DNA of 64,000 bases from Laguncularia racemosa (GCA_037954665.1 JBBMOL010000022.1:6882001-6946000), one strand, 5' to 3'. Shown: positions 26,543 to 40,677, counted from the first letter of the stretch. Numbers and translations are program-made. The notes: generated by a model not told the origin, from the sequence alone.

Positions 26543-29500
26543 CTAATATGGGTACCCAACTTGTTGAAATGGTTTTTCCGTAGTTTGATAGGGGTTATAT
26601 GGGTCTTTCATCTCACCTGCATATAGAACAAAAACTTAACCTAATTGCTTTGCAGCTGATGGAAATTACATATGTATGTATATATATGAAAAATAGAGGT
26701 ATAAAAAAATAAAGGCTAATATTTTATATCATGGATAGATCCCAACAGGAAAGTCAAATATTCTAGAGAAATTATTCCCGTCTTAGCGAAATATTTATAT
26801 TTTATTGAGATAAGAAAAAGAAAAGGAAAAATTAATTATATATTGGTGGGCTAATTTCATAAAATATAAGTACCTTGTGTTAGAAGAGACGTCTCAGAAT
26901 ACAAACAACTCTCATCAACTTCTTGTAATGAGCCCCAGTTTGAATAAGCTTTTCTGACCAAGTTCTCGATATAACTCTACAAATTGCAAATAAAAAAATA
27001 AGGAAATATGATGAAAGGTGAGTTTCAGATTTGACCAATCAATATAAAAGAAAATTAAAGTGAGAAATAAATAGTTTTAGGTATGGCTTACCCTATTTAT
27101 CATATTTGTTGTAAGGTCACGATGGGTGAAGGTTTGACCATTAATTATTACCTCTTTGACATTACATATGGGATCTAAGATTAGAGTATAATTGGACTCC
27201 ACATAAATATAACGCTTATTGCCCACTTCACAGGTTTTTGCATGCTTTGTTATTGTTGTCCACACTTTGTCGTTAATCCCAGGACCTAAAATCTGTAATA
27301 AACAGAAGAAATGTTTATCAACTTCTCTCTTTATATATCCAATTCAAGACATCAGAAATTAGGAAAAATAATAATAATAATAAAATTTAATGGATAGGAT
27401 TAAATTAATAATACCATTTTAAGCTTTTGTGGCTCAACAACCGACATCTTCAGAAAGTCCTGCACAGTTTCAACTCCCCAGGACGCCAGCTTCTGGTGGA
27501 ATGCTCCACCTTTTCCAATTTTCTCTAGACGCCAAATTTTATCATCCAAACAAGGCGGATAGTGCTTCTTGTACACTATAAAAATCAACCAAAATTTATG
27601 ATTAATTAATTTAGTAAATGCAATCCATTGAATGGAAAATCGTCAAGGTATTTATGGATAATAATATATGTACTAATTTTCTATTCACGGAAGGACATTA
27701 GTATATGACTATTAGATGACGAATGGACGACGAGTAATAGCGTGTCATGAACTATGTATACCGGTTGTATTAATTCGTGCATTTTATGTATCTACTTTAT
27801 ATTCAAAAAAATTATGAATTATCATTCTTATTATTAATTTCTATATCGATCGATATAATGAATACTGACATATTTGGAATCTTACAATGTGGTCCTAGTT
27901 TGTTTTGTACAGTAGATGGTCGTTGTTGGTACACCGCTTGGCCAAGGACCAAGATTTTCCTTTGTAATGTCTATAGTGCTTCGTGACAAATAATTGAAGT
28001 GACTAGTTGTGTTATGTATGTATGTCATGTATCTATCATAAAGAGCATGTGTCCTTGAAAAAGAAGAATATATAGATATAATAGATAGCAAATCAGGTGA
28101 ATTCAATCAGCAAGGACACGTTTAAATTGCTATTATTATTTATATAAGTATATATAAAACTAATATATATACAAATCACTAAATCACATGCTTAATTTCA
28201 TAAAAGTTTTCTAAAAACTAAGGAAGCCATGCATATGATGACGATCGGATAGATACATAGTTATTATATGTTTTGTATATGGTTAATTTATTTTCTTTCC
28301 CGTTATTATTTTACGATTGTCTTATTCCTTAATTGAGCTATAACTAGGAGTTTATAAATATAGCCTAACTCATTTTTTTTTCCATATCATTTCTCCTTTT
28401 ATCACATTTCATGTTTTCTAAGTGCCTAAAAATTGGAAAAAAAAAAAAAGAAGCTTCTTGCTGTTTAAGGAACAGCTATCGTAGTCTTTTTTGCATCGAG
28501 AGAAGAGGGACAAAACATTCTTTAGATACGAGGTTTTTAAAAACATACACCACACATGCTTAATTGGTTTAATGTCTGTTTCACAGTATCATACTCCTAA
28601 TATCAATTTAATCCAATGACTTTGTTCTACTAGTTTAGGGTTGAAATTGCAAGAGGTTTGTTAGGGAAATTAACTTACGTTCACCACGGTGGTCTTTGAC
28701 AACAAATGGCTCAGTGATGGCTTCTTTGATCCGCACACCTTGGTAACTCCCCGGAACAACTCTTGCCCCAAGTCTAAATTTCCTGCTTCTAATCCAGCTT
28801 GAATTGTCCGTTAACTCAATCTCTCCAATGGTTGCACAAGCACTCCTCATGGTCGTACTCGATTCCCCAGTCAGCAAGGGCCTTTTCCCTGTCCTTTGCG
28901 TTTCAACAAAACTATCGAATTCATCCGCGGTCCAATTGTTGCGATCACCTGGTGGGAAATCCCCATTCAGGACGACGATTTCGACTTTGAGAGGTTGGGG
29001 AAGGCTCGCGATTTGATGACCACTCATGTTTACGATTTGGATTTGTAGAGGGGATGAATCGGTATCTACAATTTTAGTACCGGTAAAGATCGGAAGCGAG
29101 AGATTTTTGCTGAATTTCAGTTGGAGGCTTGATGGCTCTAGGGCTTGAATCCGGAGCGACTGAGAGCGAGTGAGCGGGCCGGTGCACCGTTTTAGGCCAC
29201 GCTCCACCTCTTCATTCACCTAAAAAGGACGATGATGGGGAAAAATTAAAAAGAAGAAAAAAAGAGAGAGAAATTTAGTTGGAACCATTGGAAACTATAT
29301 ATGATCATTCTATTAGATTAGGGTTTCTGTAATTCTCTCAAGTATGACAAAGCTGTATTAATTAGCGCAAAAAAGCAAGAGTGCTAAAATTGTTGTTTTC
29401 ATACATAAAATATATCATGATGATACTTTATAGTAAACCTAGTTCATGCCAACAAAACTCGAAGGAAAGCTAAACTTACGTTTCATTTATAATGATTATC

Positions 29501-30018
29501 TATCTAATCTTTCGAATGATAATAATATATATTTAGTTTCATCACCACTTCTTATATTTTGAATTTGACCAAGCTAGCTGTATTTATATGCTTGGGATTA
29601 TGTTGTCTCGATCAAATGTGAAACTGTTGAAGAGAACCAATCATACCACTCTTCTTAACATTGGCTCCAAGGCTGAACACAAGTTCTCGAAGGAATTGTT
29701 CATAACAACTTCTCCAATTACGCTGCCGTCCACCAAAAAGGAAAAGAAAAAAAAAAGGAAAGAAAATAGACCATTGTTAGCTTAAGTTATTGATTAGTAT
29801 ATAACTAATATTGGTATAAAGAATTGTAGAAGACAACCTAAGATCGGGAAACTATTCTACGACGAATCGTATAGTGAAGGAAAAACTAGATGGTTGCTTG
29901 CCAAAAAATCAAATACATACGAAGCAAAAGTGGGTCGAGTTTTCAATCTTTTTTCAGATGGTTGGTCCACTTGGTGATGATCGGAACCGGATTCATTAAA
30001 GAACCGTTTTGTTGCCAT
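26543..30018 (-). CDS. SARD1/CBP60g-type calmodulin-binding protein 60-like, copy 1 (417 aa, truncated C terminus)
   Basis: Seven exons in gene order: 29921-30018, 29647-29722, 28679-29219, 27415-27575, 27092-27292, 26874-26976, 26543-26616 (TAG 26543-26545). They sum to 1254 bases and all junctions are GT-AG. The protein starts MATKRFFNESG with a basic EKRLKTRP patch, then the CBP60 N-terminal region (SALEPMLRRVVNEEVERG), the core with FTGTK, LLTGES and SSWIRSRKFRLGAR (about 198-211), KDHRGELYKKHYPP, the WRLEKIGKGGAFH segment, and NKRYIYVESN. The NPIC-like step (DPICNVKEVIINGQ) favours the SARD1/CBP60g branch, whose Arabidopsis members are nuclear transcription factors that turn on salicylic-acid synthesis genes. 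The function here is inferred. Compared with the tandem copy at 53223-57317, the last exon is frameshifted just after GYPY and stops about 45 residues early. Confidence 0.9.
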
Positions 30019-30059
30019 TTTTGTGTATGCTATGGAACTATTTGGCAAAATCAAGGAAA

Positions 30060-30325
30060 AGGATCATATATATAAGTGAGTTTACAGACGAGGAGCCGGG
30101 AAGTAGGAGCGAAATTTATATGAAAGAGTTGAGAAGGAGAGCATAAGGAGAAATTGATCGATGGAACCACACAAATAGGGATTATATTATAGTTATGAAT
30201 GAACAAGTATGGATGAAGATTCGTAGAAGATGGTAAGAAACAGCTAGGCAAGACAGAGACAGCGCTGTATTGACCTATGCCCAGATGAAGTGGTGACTTT
30301 GGACGGAGCAACCTCAAGTCAACCT
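30060..30325 (-). promoter_or_regulatory. Promoter of CBP60-like copy 1 with W-box elements
   Basis: A TATATATA element lies at 30067-30074, about 50 bases upstream of the ATG. Farther up are WRKY-type W-box cores: TTGAC on the gene strand (complement of 30318-30322, in a GGTTGACTTGAG context) and TTGACC on the opposite strand at 30270-30275. About 330 bases upstream of the ATG can be aligned with the promoter of the second copy, including 'actatttggcaaaatcaagg' and 'agaaacagctaggcaag'. Confidence 0.6.
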
Positions 30326-30544
30326 GCACCAGGAATAATATGAACGCTTGTTAAATGTTTGCAAATCTTTTTGACATACAAATTTTATGTTAACTAATTT
30401 CTATCTTCTTCTTATTTTAACATACAACGTGTTCAATTTTTACGGTTTTCATTATTTGATAAACTACTAAATGAAATTAAATATGGTATAATACAAGTAT
30501 TATACAAGAGATGAGGTGTACACTACAATAAATTTAATTTTAGA

Positions 30545-31262
30545 CCAAGTTTAATAAACATTGCTAAATATGAAATAAACGTTGCAAAAAATATTTAGTC
30601 ACGTTTAATAACCATTGCTAATAAACGTCGCTAAAGGTTCGTCGCAAAAAATATCTATGACTATAAAATAAACGTTATTAAAGGTGGAAACGTAACTAAA
30701 TGTGTTATATGAGGCAACGTTTAAATGTTGCTAAAAATAGGTAATATGCAATATTTAAATGTAGTAAAATGACAAATAAAAATTTAAAGGGCAAAAAAAA
30801 AAGTGCGGTAAATCAGTATTATAGCTGATGTTTAAACGTAGTAAAAGACTAACATTAGTAACATTTAGACGTAATTAACAGTTATGATAGGTGACATTTA
30901 AACGTAATAATAGCACAATTAAAAAATTTATGGACACAAACAGCGTGGTAAATGAGTAATATTGACGATATTTAAACATAGTAAAAGATGAAATAAACGC
31001 AACGGTTACACGTAACTAAAAGCTATTATATGCAACGTTTAAACGTAGTGAAACTATAATTAAAAAAATTAGTGGATACAAAAAAGCACGGTAGTTGAGT
31101 AATATTGGCGATGTTTCACCGTAGTAAAAGAATAACATTAGCAACGTTTAGACTTAGCCGAAACATAATTATTCGCGAGGTTTAAACGTTGTAAAATAGT
31201 ATATTGGCAACATTTAAACGTCATTACAAAGCTAAATTAGCAATGTTTAAATGTAGTAATTG
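30545..31262. repeat. CACTA subterminal repeat array
   Basis: A motif of the form '(c)aacgtttaaacgtagtaaaa' recurs at least a dozen times in varied forms and in both orientations (for example 'aacgttgcaaaa', 'gtttaaacgtagt', 'acatttagacgtaatt'). Such arrays are where the CACTA transposase subunit binds. Confidence 0.75.
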
Positions 31263-31499
31263 TAATAGACATCGATTTCAACCTACATTCACAATCTTTA
31301 TATAAGCCAACATACACCTATTTAGTTATACACAATTACATTTACCTTATACATTTCTTTTTCACATATTCAAATGAACCCCACAAACATGATGCTTTCA
31401 CATCAACAAAACTTAGGAGCAATATCCTTCATTAAATAAATCCAAATAAGATGAAAAAAAAGTCAAACTTCAATAGGTTTAACCTTAAACATTACATGA

Positions 31500-34055
31500 A
31501 CTCATCTAATATCCTATTTCTCGCATCAATCCTCATCATCACTATTTTCGTCATCTTCGCTATCACATTTTTCTTCACTACTTTCCTTATCATCACTATT
31601 AGATGAACTTCGTGAACTTAGTGAATGAATAAGGTCTTTTTGTATTTTTTTGTTCCTATCACAAAATATACGGCCTTTAAATAACACATGCATACAATTA
31701 TATCTTTTCTTTTTTTTTTAATTCCAAGGGAGAGAGAGATAGTGTGGGACAGAATACTATTGCATATTTATGATTATTTACCTGAAGTACTTGGAAAATT
31801 CCTAGCAAGCAGTGCAACTGCTTGAGAAAGCTGTAAGACATTTACAAAGTATTCACATATTCATTCTTAACATGCAAGCAAAACATCAATATTCTATAAT
31901 ATTTCCTTAAAGGAATTATAACCATGCAAATTCTACAATATTCTAGAATGTTGTCCCTTAACACCTATATGACAACACATATTGCACAATGACAACATTA
32001 CTCCCTACCCAACACTCCCTGCAGAATATAGTATACCCACACACTACCCTTGTATTATACAACATACTTCTATATTGCACATAATGAAAAACTATAACAC
32101 AACATATCAAAGGAGTCCTCCACATCAATACAACCACTATATCATCAAAACCCACAACATTCCTATTCTATACATAGAAGCAATATGCATGCATTTACAA
32201 CATAGCACATACACTTTTAACTCCAAAGTATAAGTTTAAACTAACCTCTTGAGCTTGGGCAATACGTAGATCCCTTTTTTCTTGAAGCATTGACAACAGT
32301 TGTTGACATTGGTCATTGAACTTTCCCTCCAGTTGTTTACGTTGATGTCTTTCCTCTTCAAGCTTTCCCTGTGTCTCTTACAGCACTGCTTCCATATTTT
32401 CCATATAAATTCGTGAATGTGTAGGTTTCCCAATGGCCGGTGGTTCGTATCATTTACCAGGATGATAGTCAATTCGCATGTTTGCACCCATGAATTCATC
32501 AACTATCTCCTTTGCAGTCTTAGGATTGAGATTCTCGATACATCTTGACCATATTCTCCTAAATTAACGATGACAACAATATACAATGCAAACATAATAG
32601 AAATGTAGATAGAAACATAAAACATAGTGACAGTGCTTATTTGTAAATTAACCCATCAACTTACATAATCATGGCCAACTTGTTGGGAAATCCAACTGCC
32701 ACCACCATCAGACCTTGGATCATTGTATCGGGTGACCTTAAAGAACTCGATTGCATTTGGTGACAGGTGATTCATCTTAATCTAATCACATAATATACAT
32801 AAAGTTAAGGACTTTATCAATTTAAGTCTTATATACTTAAATTAAATGAAATACTTACATATTCATTTCTCTTGCTCTCAAATGATCTAGATCTCGACCT
32901 ATGTAAATATTTTACTTTCCTACGTACAACCTTCCCACTCATTGGCCTAGTCTTTTATTTATCAAGATATCATCAAGTTAATGACATCATTTAGTCAAAA
33001 CCTTAAAAAAACATGACTTAAGTTAGCTTAACTTTGCAAATGGATCTCCTGATTGCAGAATCTCCTTTTCTTCTGCAATCTCTCTCCTCCATTTCTTTAT
33101 TTTCTTTTTTTAGTCATCATCACTTGAACCCCTGGGTCGGATTGTATCACCAATCTTTATCCATGAACTTTTAGTTTTACTTCGATGATTTTTATGGATA
33201 TTTCCTATCCATTGATCAGCAATACGAAACTTTTCAAGACTTTTTATGATGTCATAAATATTTAAACGATTCTACAAAAAAAGAAAAAAAGGATAAGGGT
33301 GTAATATACATGTCAAAACACCTTGCAATAGGTTATAATAACAATGATAATGACAGTTTGACATATTCACTTTTTATTGAGAAAACAATTGAAATAGAGA
33401 CAATCGAAATTGTTGTTGCTTTCACCTATACTCTTTTTCAAGCATGTTGTTTTTGTGATAAATCAAAATTTCTCCAATCCTCAATACAGAGTGGTAACAA
33501 GTCCCAACAAGCCTTCCCTATTTCAGATGCCATCTTAGCTGATTGGTTTAGTGTTAACGGACGACCACTAGATGTTGTGAATTGAATGACCATTTTACTC
33601 ATTCGTCTTCTATTTTCTCTTTCTAATGCTTGTCCCCGATACGCACTCCTCTTGCCTATATATGATATTGAGCTTGCCGCTAGTGCAAATATTTGAAAAA
33701 CAAGCCCATCATAATGAAGGTTAACTTTGAACTTTGATTCTAGTTTCATATACACAGTTACCTAGATTACCTGAGGATCGAGTAGGGTTAAAGGGAATGC
33801 CACCAGCTTGTGTAGACAAATCAACTGCATTATTAGTGGAAGCATCATTTTGTGTAGGTGCATTTGGTGTGGCATGTTCCTTAAACGAATTTGTGGGCTC
33901 CCTTTGTTGATTTATGGAATCATTTGTCACAACATTATCACACTCCTCCCCATCACTATGGTGTGAATCTAACTCATCTCTAATTGCATTTTGAATGTCT
34001 CGACTAACCTTTCTTACCCTTCTTTGGGTCTTCCTCTATCGCCTCGCCATTAGAG
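31500..34055 (-). pseudogene. CACTA second gene (TNP1 / Transposase_24-like), degenerate
   Basis: Read from about 34052 downward: an ATG-ARR start followed by a stop, a low-complexity Asn/Thr-rich stretch (33721-33930), then 33438-33755 with the Transposase_24 (Ptta/En/Spm) core ending SSGRPLTLNQSAKMASEIGK. Next come a lysine-rich KKIKKWRREI segment near 33070, a DPRSDGGGSW motif near 32700, a predicted coiled coil with QLEGKF...QLLSMLQEKR at 32236-32350, and an acidic serine-rich tail near 31540-31610. Interspersed stops and frame changes make an intact product unlikely, though a few breaks could be introns. Confidence 0.65.
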
Positions 34056-34169
34056 TTCTATAAAATATAGTAAAAGCATATATGAATAATGAATATGTGA
34101 ATAAAATCGAAATAACATTACAAATTTCACGTAGAAGAAAAATAAATAACATTTATATAATCATTGTTA

Positions 34170-34921
34170 GCTATATCATATTCAACAAGTGTATCATCGA
34201 GTGCCTCATCTATATCCTCATCATCATTAGATTCGATATTAACATCGTGCTACACTCCACTAGATGCTTCAACTGTCCTTTATACTAATTCTCCTCGGAT
34301 CGTATCAGGACACATATCAGTTCTTAATAGTATGTCAACATCACAATCGACAACTGGATGTTGCTCATTTCCTCTTCACTCATCCCCTATGACTAGATCC
34401 TCCAGGCTCTCATCTGCCAATTGAGCCTCCACATCGGTGAACAAATTTACATTACCAATTAAATAGTTCATATTGTAAATATGACGATGCTTAAAACATT
34501 GCACCACATGCCAATCAACACCTAATTTCATGTCCTCCAAGTAATATACTTGTTTAGCTTGTGATGCTAACACATATGGGTCATTTACATACCAAGTATG
34601 AGTGACCTTAATACTTTTAATGCCATTCTTAACCCTAACGTTATGATGTCGGCTATCCATGTCCCACAACTTATATTTAAATAAGAATACTCTCTTGTTC
34701 CATATGTAACTAAACTCATATATATCTATTACAACCCTATAAAATTCTATTGATGCCTGCACATCCTCATGATTCCCCTCTACAAGAACTCCACTATTTT
34801 GAGTTTTCTTCTTACTATTGAAGTCTGATGTGTGAAACTGAACACCATTATATATCTGCTTGCTATATTTCTTGTAGCATGAATCGGGTCCTATGGACAA
34901 TGCATATAATGCACTGATCAC
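34170..34921 (-). pseudogene. CACTA TNP2 C-terminal part (DUF4216), degenerate
   Basis: 34376-34921 is open for 181 codons and carries the DUF4216 signature of CACTA TNP2 proteins: VQFHTSDF, KTQNSGVLVEG, a FYRVVIDIYEFSY step, VFLFKYKLWDMD, WYVNDPYVLASQAKQVYYLED and DWHVVQ. The acidic tail continues below 34376 through three stops (near 34373, 34285, 34250). The upstream catalytic transposase domain is missing; sequence above 34921 gives no TNP2 match. Confidence 0.75.
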
Positions 34922-34925
34922 TAGG

Positions 34926-37900
34926 TCAGAATTATCATACCATGTTTTTCATCTACACCATTCACAACTTAAAAAGTGAATGCTTATTTGAAAAAGTCAA
35001 CTTCTCGATTACACACAACATTATGTTATTGTGTTTACCTTATTCATAAACCATCTATCAATCTTTAGAGTCAATGGTAATTGAGGTTGAGCTCTAAATT
35101 TTATAAATGTGTGCTTATTTCTCATCATTCGAGATATTGGGAAAATTTAGAAAAATGTTGCTGTGCTGTTGCAATCTTCCTCTTAAAGATCAATATAACA
35201 ATTTGGTGAAGAATGTTCAAAAACATTGAGAGCATTCATTAAATTAAGATTTCTTCAAGATCATCTAAAATGTGGCATTGCACAACGTGATCGAACATTA
35301 GCTATATCACCCATATACAAAATTTAATAATAATAATAATACGTGCTATATATACATCATTCGTAACATAATAGCATAGATCCATAACTTTAACATGATA
35401 AAACTAATAGTTAATACATATTAAAAATATAGCTAGATAGATTCACACATAAGTATTTATGTAATAAAAAAAATATATTAGTATTTGATCATAAACAAAA
35501 AAAAAAAAGTTTTATTAATTTTTTGCTCGTGTTGATAAAACCTTTACTAGTAGCAAAATTATTAATATATAATAAAAAGTAAGAATGACAACACATAATT
35601 TTTGTAAAGTTGGTTTGTGTAACCCTTCCAATTTTTTAGTTTAATGGGGTTTCATAAAATAATAATACTAGCATAAATAAAATTAACTTAAGCCACCCAT
35701 TCTCTTTCTCAAACCCCATTAGGTCCTCTTAAGTTTTCCCACATGGCACAAAATGTAATGGCCTAAAAACCATTTTTATTATAGTTTATAGATTATATAA
35801 GTGGTCGATACTCCTAGTTGTAGTTTGAATCCCATGATTATATCTAACTATTACACATAATACTAGATCGAGTTGGAAAAGAATGTTGACTTTACGGTCC
35901 TGGTCTCTTATTTATTTATTTAAGAAAATAATTTTAGCCTTGTTTTAGCCAATATTTCACTTATCACTAAAGTTTCAATCATTTGTTAAAACATACCATC
36001 GAGACCATTTTTCTATGCACGTTTCTTTATATGGATGCATAACGTGTGTATAGTCTTACAAAGGTGTTGAACATTAGACCATGTCAAAAAGATTTTCAAC
36101 TAATGTTTGCTTTTCTCCTTTTTTCATTTGCCAAATTGAATAATTTCTCTTGTTCTTGAAATACAACAATTTTACAATATCTACACCCAAGAATTAAAAA
36201 AAGAAAAAAGAAAAAAAAGAAGCTATTTATTTATTTATTTTTTCAAAAGTTAGCATCTAGATTCCCTAAAGCGGATGTGTATTCACTTTATTGATGTGTT
36301 GGGTGCTTATATGATATTTTTTTTGGGGCTAATGTGGATAATTAAATTAGCATATTCAATTAATGGTAAAAAATATTAAAAAGTTTAGAAAAATTAAAAA
36401 AATAAAAAGAAAATCCCGTGAAATAAGAAAGGGAGTGGCTGGCAACAAGCAAATGATTTTTTTTAATTAATTAAATATACTAATTTAATTATTGATATTA
36501 GTAAAAAAAATCTACATAAGAGCCAACACATAAACAAGGTGAATTCCACAAATATTTCAAGACATTCAAATGCAAACTTTTCAAAAAGTAAGAATTCTAT
36601 ATAATTTCATAATTAACCTTTTTAAGGGTAAATATTTTAAGTTGGCTAATTAATTCTATATAGAAATAATTCTAAAACATAATCTTAGAGTCTGATAGAA
36701 TCACTAGCCAATATGAATGCTTCTGCTAACGTGCTTTATATTATGAGTGTAGCCTGTAATTCCAGTATTGATAGAAGTGCCCTAATTCTGGGCAATATAA
36801 TAACCAAGTGCCTATTAATATTGTTGCGTGCTCTAAATGAAGAAAATGATTAATTATTTTCTATTGATTCGTGATTATGCTTTCTATATTTTATATACCA
36901 AATAACAGTACATAGCACAGCTTCATAATAATTTACGTTTAACAGCATCTAAAGCACCCCACCAAATAAAGCTTGTTAACATAAAAGCCAAGGCCGATAA
37001 TGATGCTTAGCACGTGTATCTTTTATTTGCCAATTGACACTAGCGTGCCTTTAAACATTTGGACCACGACTATCTATGATTTTAATTAAGACCGTAAATA
37101 AGTTGAATTGCCTGTAAGCTTTTGGAGCTTAATTCGTAAATAAGTTGAGATTAAATTAAAAATAAAGTTTGTTTATTTAAATACATTAAGTTTAAATTCT
37201 TATTTACATTAATAAAGTCAGTTTACTAATATGCTTATCTATATTGTTAATGAGTTATATTACGCCGACATATTACATAAAAAAAATATGTTATATTAAA
37301 AATAATTAATATAACTAAAAAAAAAAGCTAAGAGTACAAACTCATTCTTTTTTTCTTTTTTTTTAACGAACTTGATTTTAAACTTATATGATCTTTAAAC
37401 TTGGTAAAAAAAAACTTGATTTAACTCAAAGCTTCATAGTTTTTTATTAAAGAGCTGAACTTCATCTTCTTGATCTTTCAAAAGCTTACCTTGGCTCATC
37501 CGTGACCTTAATTTTAATACTTACCCTCGGCTGTAGGACTGGCCTATATATATTATACCTATATTTCTTTCAGCATCTCTTAGCCCAAGGACAACTTAGA
37601 TAATAGATACTTTTTACTTACCCAGATAGTATAATTCTATTGCAATCTTATAAATTAATAGGATGTATCGTAAATATATATATAGGGATAAAATCTATAG
37701 ATACAAGAAAACTATGTTCTCAATGTCGCATGTATTACAATATAAATGAAAATGACCCTTAATTTTTTTTTCTCTTTTTCAAATAATATATATATATATA
37801 TATATTACAAGAAAAGAAAAGAAAAGAATCGAATCTAGTCTAACATATTGAAAGAACTATTGTTAAAGCTGGTTTGAATTCAGCAATCGTACAAAACGTG

Positions 37901-40067
37901 TCGTGCTGAAATTTTCAGCTACGACACACTTGCATTATCAAAGTTGCATTCAGTTAATATACTAAGGTAATGAACGTCAATTTTATTTTATTTTATTTTT
38001 GGTTTATGTATTTTTCCCTAAGTATTTATAGGAAGCAAGATTTATAAAGCCGTGTTTGTCGGGTATTCATAGGCAAAAGAATTAGTTTTGAATATAATAA
38101 TTTTGGCTTATTCTGGGGAGTAGGATCAATTCAGTATTATTGTATATTTCTTCCGCGTTTTAGTGAAAGCAGTGTTGATTAGATCTAAAGGCTCCAAACC
38201 AAGACCAAGAAGACACATTCGTCGTTTTTTCTTTTTCTTTTTTTTTTTTTGGGTATTTCCAATTAGTTATTAGTTATTTTCACCGCGTTCAGTGAGACTT
38301 AGACTCATGGAATTCAACTAAGAATTCCTGTTCAAATAAATAAGCGATTCGCATATTTCGTACAAAATGAGAGTAATCTTGACCAGCCAATTAGGGCACA
38401 TCGACTAAACTAACCAACGTTTACTGCAATGATCAAAGTCGACGTTCATTTACCTCCTTGTCTCTCTCTATTTCACATTCTATCACATTATATGAGATGA
38501 AGACAAACTGAATGCATACGAAAATTCAGTTCCACACAGTCGATTGATGTAAAATTTTAAATTTATAGATCGATATGGACTTCTATACTTTACTCTTTGA
38601 AACTCAATATGGTGGAATTCCAAGCTCCAAGTATTTGCATGTAATATTCTTGTCATTAGTTATTATATTTTATGCCTTTCTCTAATTGCCAAATCATTAT
38701 CTTTACTACAACAATGATAAGATACGTAAGAGACAGTTTTCCAGAATCCAAAATTCAAATAAAAATAGATACTCTATTAAAGCTTAAGTTTAATGAAATG
38801 TATTGATCGCTCAACAAAGTTAAAAGACTTAAGTTCCAAATAACCCTTTAATTAAATTATTACGTGGGAGGACTATTGATTATGTCAAACTTATGCACGT
38901 CTGTCTATTTCTACTCTATATGGAATGCTTGGATACCGGGTTACCTAATGCCTCCGTATAATCTCAAAAGGGAGTTCTTATGAATGAAAGGAGTGCCATC
39001 TCTCAGACTTAATTTAGTTACCGATTGCAGACTTTTAAGGTACTTATGGATATGCTGATGGCGAATCTTTGGGGTGAGCCTTTGTTGCAGTGAAGGAAAA
39101 TTTGGCACGTAATGGCAAGCAGTTAGATAAATAAAGTAAAGTAATGTAAAAAGAGAGAGAGAGATAGAGCACATACATAAAGGAATCCATTATTTATTCT
39201 CGAAAGCAACTACAAGTAAATTGCAATCGTGACAACTCTAGCATCACCTAATATAAGCTATTGTTCCTATGTCATTCATGGTTTTCTTACGCTCTATCGA
39301 CTCTCGCTAGTCTTAACCCTTAACCTTTCATATGGAACCACTTCTCACACTAGATTTTTGGGTCTAAATCATAGGTCTCAACAGATATTCATAACCCACT
39401 CTGACAAGGGATACTTCTTTTGAAAAGACAACACAATAATTGAAAGTTCCCGGAGTCCTTCTACTCGGTATAATATCTCATAAGCTTTCAATCTCTCAGG
39501 ATCGCTTCTTGTTGACAATATTGAGCTTCACATGATGTAATGTATACTCTATAAACTTTCATAATTTGCTCTAGGTCTTCTTTTCTTCTTATATAATGGT
39601 TGAGCTTGTCCCAAGATAAAAAGGATCAAAATATGTAACGACTACTTTTTTATTCCTCCTTGATTGATTATATATTTTTTATTATCAATACTTAACGACC
39701 TAAAACACTTTGTTTGGAAAGACTCTAATTTGTTTGGAATGAAGACAATAGAAGAATTAAGAAGTTATGACAAATAACTCTTAATATGTTGGAACTTATA
39801 TATTTTAATAGAATAATTTAAATTTTTCTATTGAGAATTTGATGCTTTTTTATATGTCAATATAGTTACAGATGAATGTAATATGTTTATAGAAAATTTA
39901 TGATATTACGAATTTAAAAAAATTGACAATAAACAGGAAGAAAAGTTATTGATTATTTATTAAACAATAAGGAGTTAAAAAAAATGTTGTAATAAGTTAG
40001 TTATAACAAGTAGGTGTATTGATATAGGATGTTAAAGTGAACATATTGTATGTCCTATAACTAGATC
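34926..40067. other. 5-kb gene-free region
   Basis: Read on both strands; I see no coding domain, RNA gene or paired repeat. An (AT)n run sits at about 37786-37806. The 77-codon minus frame at 38941-39174 and the plus frame at 39229-39423 match nothing I know. Confidence 0.45.
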
Positions 40068-40677
40068 TGGTGGGTATTGGGGTCTAAGAAATGCCCTCCA
40101 AGAGACAAGAGTGATAAGCAATGCAAAATGGTGTTGAAGAATTAAAGAAATCAACATTGTGAAGAAATCAATGTTTAAAGAAACACAATTGTGTTTTGTG
40201 GAGAAATAAGGCTAAGAGGTACACAATTGGAGAACATAGCCATGTTTCACTCCATGTTGAATAACAAACCTCTTGTTTGGAGTTATAGACCCATAATAAG
40301 CAGGGAAGGAAGGCATCTAATAAATACACGATCCCAACACACCCGTGTTGGTACTTGTGTTGATAGTATAAGACTTAATTATGAGTTTTTCTTATTATTT
40401 TATTTATACTTTTTTCCTTAGATTAGGCTTAATACAAATAGCCCATGTTTTCATGTTTTAAGATAGTTGTTGAATTTTATTCTTCAAGAACTCTTATGAG
40501 AGTTTTGAGAGATTGTTCTCTCGTTAATTTAGTCTGAACAATCTATCTATTGGCAATAGATTGTGGTGACTTTTCTTTCAAGTTATTATATATTGTGTGT
40601 AATATTAGTATATTAGTAATCGTGGTTTATTTGCCAATTATTAAGCTATCCTTTAGGTGGGTTCGTTTCCCATATCA
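40068..40677 (+). repeat. 5' LTR of the old gag-protease element
   Basis: Shares long blocks with 42690-43366: 'aagaaatgccctccaagaga', 'tgtggagaaataaggctaag', 'tagtatattagtaat', 'ttctttcaagttattatata'. It lacks about 70 bases present in the 3' copy. Confidence 0.8.

Larger units (their letters stand above)
30521..34925 (-). mobile_element. CACTA (En/Spm-type) transposon, one end and coding remnants
   Basis: The left boundary reads CACTACAATAAATTT at 30521, the canonical CACTA terminus. From about 30545 to 31262 runs an array of short subterminal repeats. Inward, the minus strand encodes pieces of both CACTA genes. No TAGTG end or second subterminal array was found up to 40 kb, so the element is truncated at its transposase-proximal side, or the other end has decayed. 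Confidence 0.72.

Noticed and set aside
28799..29016. Plus-strand ORFs over the CBP60-like exon 3 (also 55952-56302)
   Set aside because: Antisense shadows of the conserved exon.
38941..39423. Short ORFs on both strands considered as gene exons
   Set aside because: No motif, no splice-consistent neighbours, and no similarity I can name.
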